The notes beneath the pieces were generated by a model. The model did no database searches. It saw only the letters and a program-made list of their open reading frames with translations, and was not told the origin of the DNA. Of a stretch of DNA of 26,458 bases, positions 22,401-26,458 are shown one piece after another. Position 1 is the first letter of the stretch, and every line of letters starts with the position of its first letter. The stretch lies in the NCBI GenBank assembly GCA_030141605.1, contig JAQGDQ010001761.1, positions 1-26,458 of the forward strand, in the 5' to 3' direction. The DNA is from Tubiluchus corallicola (lineage: Eukaryota > Priapulida > Priapulimorpha > Priapulimorphida > Tubiluchidae). Position numbers and translations under genes: made by a program.

Positions 22401-25400
22401 TTTTAAAGGGACACCAGTTTATAAGGCTTTCTTTTTATTTCTGTGGAAGTACAGTTTGCTACTAAACAAAATTGCTAGTTTGGTAAGTTATTTAGAATGT
22501 CTATCTCTCATAATTTTTTTATCATAACGTAAAATTAATCATTTTCCTATCAGTGCTGACGTGTATCAACACCCCAGATTTGGTGCTCAGATTTCACGGG
22601 AATTTCTTGTTTAGTGAGTCATTGTAGTAACGTTGACAAAGGAATGGTAGTTTTATAATCACCAGCAGAAAAGTAAAGGAAAAACGACATGACTTAAGCG
22701 AGAAATTTAATTTTATCAAAATTTTATTTCCCTAATTAACTGTGAGTTCGACAGGCAGGTACAAAATCATTCGTGTCAACATCTTGCTGTGTGAAGTTTC
22801 CTGAAACTTGTGTGGAAAAAATTCAGTATTTATAGTTCGTTTACAGATGCATGTTCTCCATAAACAGGTTATTTTTAATATCGGTCATTGCTAAAGTTAT
22901 CATATGAAATTCAATTTTGCTTTTGTTACATCCACTGCTGTCCATGTTTATTGTGGATTTTCTATATTTGTAGGTTTGCAGAACTACTGAACAGAGTTGC
23001 TGAAGTGGATGGTGAAATGAGAATCCGCTTTACGTCTCCACATCCAAAAGATTTTCCAGATGAAGTACATTATTCTCTGCAGTTAATTTTGTACACTTTC
23101 TATACTATACTGTACCCGAATGTAATCAACACTGTTTATTAATGTAATTAAATGGTTACTTTCCAATGCAGAGGCATCAAGTAACTTGAATACAGGATGT
23201 TTATAAACTTTTGCTAGGGTACAAAAACAACAAGTGATAGTACAGAATAACTTGTTACATCAGGTTAGTACTGAAACGGAGGGAATGTTTCAGCAGGGAT
23301 CTACCATGCTTTCAATATCTAACATGGAAGCCTCGTGCATCTTGCACAGCGTGTATTTTGATAGGCGCCGTTGGAGCAGTAGAAAACTCTGAGATTGGCC
23401 AGAAATGCGCCAGACATCAACCTCATTGGAGCTTTCCTGAAAGGTAGATTGTAGGTTAAGATAATCCAAGAACATCTCAATGATCTCAGCTTGTGAGACA
23501 AGCAGAAAGTGATGGAGAATCTTGACTTTTGGCAACGATCATTTCAGCCATACCATTCAAGATTGCAGGCTTGTGATGCATGTGGCTCCCACACTTAATA
23601 TTGAGGGCGTGGTTAATTCTGCATTGTTCCTGCAGGTCTCTGATGTAATGAATTGTTCTGTACTACATTGTTTATGTTCCCTCCTAGCAGAAGGTTATGT
23701 ACCTTCCTAGCAGAAGGTTATGCTTCCCTCCTAGCAGAAGGTTATGTACCTTCCTAGCAGAAGGTTATGCTTCCCTCCTAGCAGAAGGTTATGTTCCCTC
23801 CTAGCAGAAGATTATGCTCCCTCCTAGCAGAAGATTATGCTCCCTCCTAGCAGAAGATTATGTTCCCTCCTAGCAGAAGATTATGCTCCCTCCTAGCAGA
23901 AGGTTATGTACCTTCCTAGCAGAAGGTTATGCTCCCTCCTAGCAAGGTTATGCACCTTCCTAGCAGAAGATTATGCTCCCTCCTAGCAGAAGATTATGTT
24001 CCCTCCTAGCAGAAGGTTATGCTCCCTCCTAGCAGAAGGTTATGCTTCCCTCCTAGCAGAAGGTTATGTACCCTCCTAGCAGAAGGTTATGCTTCCCTCC
24101 TAGCAGAAGGTTATGCTCCCTCCTAGAAAAAAGGTATGTACCCTCCTAGCAGAAGGTTATGCTCTCTCCTAGCAAAAGTTTATGTACATTCAATAATAAT
24201 AATTGCTTCTGTTTTTGTGTGCATAATAAGTTTTGTAACATTGTATTATATTAATCATGATATTACGATGTTTATTCATTTTTTTAAATTTCTGCAGGTG
24301 CTCACAGTCATCAAGGAAAACCCAAATATTTGCAAGCAAATTCACCTGCCAGCACAGAGTGGAAACTCAACAGTATTGACTGCAATGCGCAGAGGATACA
24401 CTAGAGACACCTATATAGACTTAGTCCATCATATTCGAAGTATTCTGCCAGGTAACTGTTATTGTCTGTTCATAGGTTATTGTGTTATGTTACAGTGTCT
24501 TAATGGCAGTGTGGTTTATCATATCACATTCACAGTATGCTGGCCTAAAATCTGGACTATTGTGTTTCTTTCACAAATTTGTTAAGTAATATTAATTTGC
24601 TGCTATATATGTTCTTATATTCATTTTTAATCATAATTAAAACATATTTTGTTGTGAAATAAATGAGTTACTAATAATAACTAATAATAATAAATAATAA
24701 TTATTTAAATTCACCAGCCTAGAACAATAATGATAGTAAAGTGGTTAGTCATTTCTAAAACAACTTTTGATAATTTTTTCCACAAATTCTTTTCGTTTTT
24801 GCAGAACAAAATGACTTTATAGGAAAAAAACATTTATTAAGTTTTAAACGAACCGTTAAAGAACTCGTATGTGTGTGTGTTACTTCTTAACATGGCTTCA
24901 AATTTTGTAATCGTATGTGTGTGTTACTTCTTAACATGGCTTCAAATTTTGTAATCGTATGTGTGAGTTACTTCTTAACATGGCTTCAAATTTTGTAATC
25001 GTATGTGTGAGTTACTTCTTAACATGGCTTCAAATTTTGTAATCGTATGTGTGTGTTACTTCTTAACATGGCTTCAAATTTTGTAATCGTATGTGAGTGT
25101 TACTTCTTAACATGGCTTCAAATTTTCTAATGTCTTTTTCAGGTGTTTTTTTATCAAGTGACTTCATCTGTGGTTTTTGTAACGAGACTGAAGAGGCTCA
25201 CGAAGACACGCTGTCACTTATTCGGCTAGTCAAATACAATTTTTGCTACATGTTTCCATTTAGTTTGAGAAAGGTGGGTGAAAAAATGAAGAAAAATAGA
25301 GAAATGTCGAGATTGGCTAGAAGTGTGAAGTGTTTTACGGTTGCCAACACCCTACCACTTAAGTATGACTGACTCGAAGTGTCACTTGTTTGGCAACTCG

Positions 25401-26070
25401 TTATCTTAATTTAGTGTTTATGAATTTATTTAAAAGCACTGATTAGCAGGGCCTATTTCAAGGGGGGGAGTGGGGATACTTCCCTGGGCCCTCACCCTCC
25501 AGGGAGGCCTCGAGCCGAGGTAACATTTTTTTGCTTTATGCGAACATAGTGCCTCCTCTCTCCCTCTCTCTCTCTCTCACTCTTGCCGCACGCGCGCCGT
25601 TTGCCAGTATTGACCAGTATTAAGGACTGGTCTTGAGAATAAAGCAGTTTTTCTTTCAATTGTTCTTTCCTTTAACAACTGTATAACTCCATATTTTCTC
25701 TTCGAAAATGCTTCTCCGGCGTTCCAGCAGTTCAAAAATTTTCTGCCCCCCTCAGGGGGCCTCACATGCCCCACTTCCCCGGGCCTAGCTTAGGCTGAAA
25801 TAGGCCCTGCTGATTAGCATCGATTTGTGATCAAGGTCGGATGAGAAAAATGTGAGCAGAATTTCAAAGATTATTGTACAGTTGTTACAAACGTTTTCAA
25901 TGTTTAATATCTTCTTGTAGAAGACTCACGCATATCACAAGCTAGAAGACAATGTGCCGCAACACGTCAAGGTTCGTCGGATGCAGGAAATTCTTGATTG
26001 TTTTCGACAAGAAGCTGAGAAGTTGAATGCGCAGCTTGTTGGCTCTGAACAGCTGGTGTTAATTGAAGGA
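16414..26070 (+). CDS. CDK5RAP1: CDK5RAP1, mitochondrial tRNA methylthiotransferase (3' end outside window)
   Basis: Exons: 16414..16448 (tentative), 16738..16901, 17682..17785, 18094..18235, 19274..19484, 21697..21817, 22189..22337, 22974..23064, 24298..24451, 25143..25273, 25921..26070. They join in phase over 1452 nt (484 codons). Known family role: MiaB-type radical-SAM enzymes add a methylthio group at C2 of i6A37, giving ms2i6A37 in mitochondrial tRNAs. N-terminal MTTase domain cysteines are C74 (HGCQMN), C110 (MTCAIRE) and C150 (GCMAERL); radical-SAM cysteines are C225, C229 and C232 (GCDNMCSYC). All six ligands for two 4Fe-4S clusters are thus present. Other blocks are [33 protein letters not shown] and [10 protein letters not shown]. 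Reading stops at LVLIEG|GTAAGT, where the C-terminal TRAM-like region should begin; that part lies beyond base 26458. No frameshift or stop was seen in the recovered exons. Confidence 0.94.
16738..16901 (+). CDS. CDK5RAP1: CDK5RAP1 exon 2
   Basis: Acceptor GACTGTTTTTTCAG, donor AAAG|GTAGTA. Reads [20 protein letters not shown] and ends [13 protein letters not shown], matching in position the PPPYL...R.RK segment before the first conserved block of vertebrate CDK5RAP1. The basic, Ser/Thr-containing sequence is consistent with the end of a transit peptide. Confidence 0.78.
16921..17522. mobile_element. Candidate TTAA-flanked MITE in CDK5RAP1 intron 2
   Basis: Left border TTAACCCTTTCACTACGTAG (16921), right border the inverse of TTAACTCTTTTGCTACGGAG (17522). 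After TTAA, 12 of 16 bases agree and most differences are transitions. TTAA duplication is typical of piggyBac and Kolobok insertions. Inside are a CA-rich stretch (17079-17150) and CATATATAAAAG near 17469, a TATA-like sequence. There is no transposase. Short ends make this tentative. Confidence 0.45.
17682..17785 (+). CDS. CDK5RAP1: CDK5RAP1 exon 3, first cluster cysteine
   Basis: Acceptor TTTTTCACAG, donor GAG|GTAGCT. Reads [20 protein letters not shown] and continues to [20 protein letters not shown] is the MTTase N-terminal signature (usually YGCQMN..D) and contains the first cysteine of the auxiliary 4Fe-4S cluster. H replaces the usual Y before GC. Confidence 0.93.
18094..18235 (+). CDS. 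CDK5RAP1: CDK5RAP1 exon 4, second cluster cysteine
   Basis: Acceptor ACATTTTTCAG, donor TTTTAG|GTAAGA. Reads [20 protein letters not shown], then a lysine/arginine-rich stretch and [16 protein letters not shown] holds the second auxiliary-cluster cysteine. The exon ends one base into the glycine preceding the third. Confidence 0.93.
18340..18416. repeat. Tandem duplication of about 43-45 bp in intron 4
   Basis: Two adjacent copies of a block starting ACAAGATTTATAAGTATTTA and ending GGTCAAGGGTCAGCTGT, essentially identical, so recent. Confidence 0.9.
18496..18536. repeat. (TAA)n microsatellites
   Basis: Two short TAATAATAATAAT runs separated by TCATTACATTT. Confidence 0.85.
18690..19130. other. 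Possible old DNA-transposon remnant in intron 4
   Basis: TTAGCTGACTGAATCTATTA (from about 18749) recurs as TTAAGCGACTGACTCTATTA (from about 19086), and the left part has GCCGCTTAATAGGCTCACTT. This vocabulary resembles termini of pogo/Tigger-type elements as I remember them, but no clean inverted ends or target duplication are visible. Confidence 0.25.
19274..19484 (+). CDS. CDK5RAP1: CDK5RAP1 exon 5, third cluster cysteine
   Basis: Acceptor TATGTTTCGTTAG, donor TATGT|GTGAGT. Reads [32 protein letters not shown] and [16 protein letters not shown], all standard CDK5RAP1 blocks. The open frame runs on upstream of 19274, but that part is intronic (low-complexity LFLSLY-like sequence). Confidence 0.95.
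19690..20490 (-). mobile_element. CR1-like LINE 3' fragment in CDK5RAP1 intron 5, antisense
   Basis: Minus-strand coding in two overlapping frames. The first gives [20 protein letters not shown] (to about 20190). The second continues [36 protein letters not shown] and [16 protein letters not shown], with stop at 19816. This is the post-catalytic segment of CR1/Rex-like reverse transcriptases (YLGHI...; KF..CS..VK..LF..YC; VAYN..R). A frameshift near 20200 separates the halves. Downstream are an AATAAA (minus) and a TTAAATCTTA-type tail near 19690. It is dead and 5' truncated. Confidence 0.72.
20491..21696. other. CDK5RAP1 intron 5 remainder, nothing recognised
   Basis: No coding block, RNA gene or clear repeat. 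A slightly GC-richer patch at 21060-21300 carries a 69-codon minus-strand frame without recognisable motifs. Confidence 0.5.
21697..21817 (+). CDS. CDK5RAP1: CDK5RAP1 exon 6, radical-SAM cysteine motif
   Basis: Acceptor TTGCTGTTGTTTTAG, donor CAG|GTGAAG. Reads [20 protein letters not shown] and then [21 protein letters not shown]-x3-C-x2-C binds the SAM-cleaving 4Fe-4S cluster; [11 protein letters not shown] is diagnostic of the MiaB/CDK5RAP1 group. Confidence 0.97.
21818..22973. other. CDK5RAP1 introns 6 and 7 flanking exon 7
   Basis: Both introns (21818-22188 and 22338-22973) are AT-rich with no recognised element. Confidence 0.5.
22189..22337 (+). CDS. CDK5RAP1: CDK5RAP1 exon 7
   Basis: Acceptor AACTTTTTAG, donor ATCAG|GTGAAT. 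Reads [20 protein letters not shown], then a less conserved serine-rich loop and [14 protein letters not shown], which corresponds to the RGF.T.YK.KQGG stretch specific to animal CDK5RAP1 rather than bacterial MiaB. Confidence 0.95.
22974..23064 (+). CDS. CDK5RAP1: CDK5RAP1 exon 8
   Basis: Acceptor TATATTTGTAG, donor GAA|GTACAT. Reads [20 protein letters not shown] followed by [11 protein letters not shown], the strongly conserved strand and loop of the radical-SAM barrel. The open frame continues past the donor, but the family sequence resumes only at 24298. Confidence 0.95.
23290..23535 (-). other. Unidentified 81-codon frame in intron 8, antisense
   Basis: Reads [20 protein letters not shown] and later [20 protein letters not shown], ending at TGA. 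Base composition is more balanced than the flanks and residue use looks protein-like, but there is no ATG start (TTG first) and a TGA shortly upstream. It may be a fragment of an old transposon or a nested exon; function unknown. Confidence 0.25.
23683..24186. repeat. 23-24-bp minisatellite, about 22 copies, in intron 8
   Basis: Unit of the form CCTCCTAGCAGAAGGTTATG plus a variable CTTC/TAC/CTC link. I counted 22 copies, one with a 3-base loss (AGCAAGG near 23941) and the last ones diverged. Each unit combines a pyrimidine run ending TAGCAG with AAG|GTTATG, so it looks like a weak acceptor followed by a weak donor. Confidence 0.95.
24298..24451 (+). CDS. CDK5RAP1: CDK5RAP1 exon 9
   Basis: Acceptor AAATTTCTGCAG, donor CCAG|GTAACT. 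Reads [20 protein letters not shown], then [19 protein letters not shown] and [11 protein letters not shown]. The HLPAQSG and MRRGYTR blocks are typical of the methylthiotransferase family. It lies 110 bases after the end of a splice-site-like repeat array. Confidence 0.96.
24866..25132. repeat. 44-bp minisatellite, six copies, abutting exon 10
   Basis: Unit CGTATGTGTGTGTTACTTCT, then TAACATGGCTTCAAATTTTG and TAAT. Six copies; the first carries an extra GT. The last copy ends about ten bases before the exon 10 acceptor, and its AATTTTCTAATG variant leads into TCTTTTTCAG. Each unit has CTTCTTAAC, a branch-point-like motif. Confidence 0.95.
25143..25273 (+). CDS. CDK5RAP1: CDK5RAP1 exon 10
   Basis: Acceptor TGTCTTTTTCAG, donor AAG|GTGGGT. 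Reads [20 protein letters not shown] and then [20 protein letters not shown]. The family's GF.GETEE block appears here as GFCNETEE, with Asn replacing the usual Gly, and the preceding I.GF as ICGF. Segment length equals the vertebrate one. The acceptor is immediately preceded by a 44-bp tandem array. Confidence 0.93.
25439..25817. mobile_element. 363-bp hAT-type MITE with 8-bp TSD in intron 10
   Basis: Element 25447..25809 begins CAGGGCCTATTTCA and ends TGAAATAGGCCCTG, a perfect 14-bp inverted terminal repeat, extended by looser G/C-rich inverted blocks. It is flanked on both sides by CTGATTAG (25439-25446 and 25810-25817). CAGGG ends and an 8-bp duplication are standard for the hAT superfamily. 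It contains a (CT)n run near 25555-25580 and no transposase. GC content is far above the surrounding intron. Confidence 0.93.
25921..26070 (+). CDS. CDK5RAP1: CDK5RAP1 exon 11 (last in window)
   Basis: Acceptor TAATATCTTCTTGTAG, donor GAAGGA|GTAAGT. Exactly 50 codons: [20 protein letters not shown], a helical stretch [15 protein letters not shown], and [12 protein letters not shown] leading into the TRAM-like region that follows in the family. The remaining exon(s), the stop and the 3' UTR are outside the window. Confidence 0.95.
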
Positions 26071-26189
26071 GTAAGTTGATTTTAGTAGGTGATTCAAAAA
26101 AAAATAAGAAAAACAAACCGTGGCTGCCTTAACCTAGAATGACCCAGAATTCTTTCATACATTAGCTTTATTCATTTTTTATTTTACGT

Positions 26190-26245
26190 AGTTAGTTAGT
26201 TAGCTAGTTATATTAGTTAGTTAGTCAGTCAGTTAGTCAGTTACT
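26190..26245. repeat. (GTTA)n-type microsatellite
   Basis: Imperfect run of TTAG/TTAGTCAG units (GTTAGTTAGTTAGCTAGTTA at the start) in intron 11. Confidence 0.85.
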
Positions 26246-26254
26246 GTATATAGT

Positions 26255-26325
26255 TATGTACAAGTCGAATTTTTGGGAGGCGATTTTAAGGTGAAATTTT
26301 TGGGGTCGACTTATACTTACGATAT
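26255..26325. other. Possible transposon-end remnant
   Basis: CAAGTCGAATTTTTGGGAGG and AATTTTTGGGGTCGACTTAT face each other, with AAGTCGA/TCGACTT inverted. GTCGACTTATAC-type termini are known to me from pogo-like elements; no complete element is visible. Confidence 0.3.
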
Positions 26326-26332
26326 GTTTTTT

Positions 26333-26458
26333 GACTTGTACCACCACTTTGCATTAGTTTACCCAGTTGCTGTGGTTGTGACTTGTACCACCACTTTGCA
26401 TTAGTTTACCCAGTTGCTGTGGTTGTGACTTGTACCACCACTTTGCATTAGTTTACTG
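26333..26458. repeat. 47-bp tandem repeat cut by the window end
   Basis: Unit starts GACTTGTACCACCACTTTGC. Copies start at 26333 and 26380 with a third, incomplete copy from 26427 to the edge. The two full copies are identical, so it is a young satellite; its real length is unknown. Confidence 0.93.

Noticed and set aside
23683-24186. CRISPR-like or coding repeat
   Set aside because: No spacers; unit length varies 20-24 bases, so no frame is kept.

Overview
The window is animal nuclear DNA. It is AT-rich and intron-rich, full of minisatellites and decayed transposons, and has GT-AG introns with clear polypyrimidine tracts. The mix of retroelements (an R2-like element with a C-terminal restriction-like endonuclease, and APE/CR1-type LINEs) suggests an invertebrate, but I cannot name the species or phylum. 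No bacterial, organellar or CRISPR features were seen.

Two real genes are present, arranged head to head. On the minus strand (773..7044) is YRDC (Sua5/YrdC family, threonylcarbamoyl-AMP synthase), reconstructed from four exons that join in phase into a 211-residue protein containing the whole catalytic domain. On the plus strand (16414..26070 and beyond the right edge) is CDK5RAP1, the MiaB-type radical-SAM methylthiotransferase of mitochondrial tRNAs. Eleven exons were recovered, ten firm and the first tentative, joining in phase into 484 residues. The C-terminal TRAM-like end lies outside the window. Both enzymes act on the same nucleotide, A37 next to the anticodon: YRDC supplies the activated carbamoyl group for t6A37, and CDK5RAP1 adds the methylthio group to i6A37. 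A divergent A37 gene pair is the main biological point of the window.

Layout from left to right. 1-176: truncated 81-bp tandem repeat that carries candidate YRDC polyadenylation signals. 773-7044: YRDC, with intron 3 holding a 150-bp hairpin element, intron 2 a 1.4-kb array of 40-bp repeats (34 TGACTCA sites), and intron 1 a retroelement tail expanded into six in-frame 60-bp repeats. 7045-16400: spacer between the two genes, containing a 734-bp TIR transposon with a perfect 8-bp target duplication, a TTCGAA-rich palindromic element, a long (TG)n tract, an R2-like retroelement 3' fragment (about 10.5-11.6 kb), and a 5'-truncated APE-type LINE (about 13.55-16.17 kb). 16414-26070: CDK5RAP1, whose introns hold a TTAA-flanked element, a CR1-like LINE fragment, a 22-copy 23-24-bp repeat resembling splice sites, a 44-bp repeat abutting exon 10, and a 363-bp hAT MITE with a perfect 8-bp target duplication. 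26071-26458: intron 11, ending in a 47-bp satellite cut by the window edge.

All gene calls rest on reading conserved motifs and splice phase by eye; no database search was possible.
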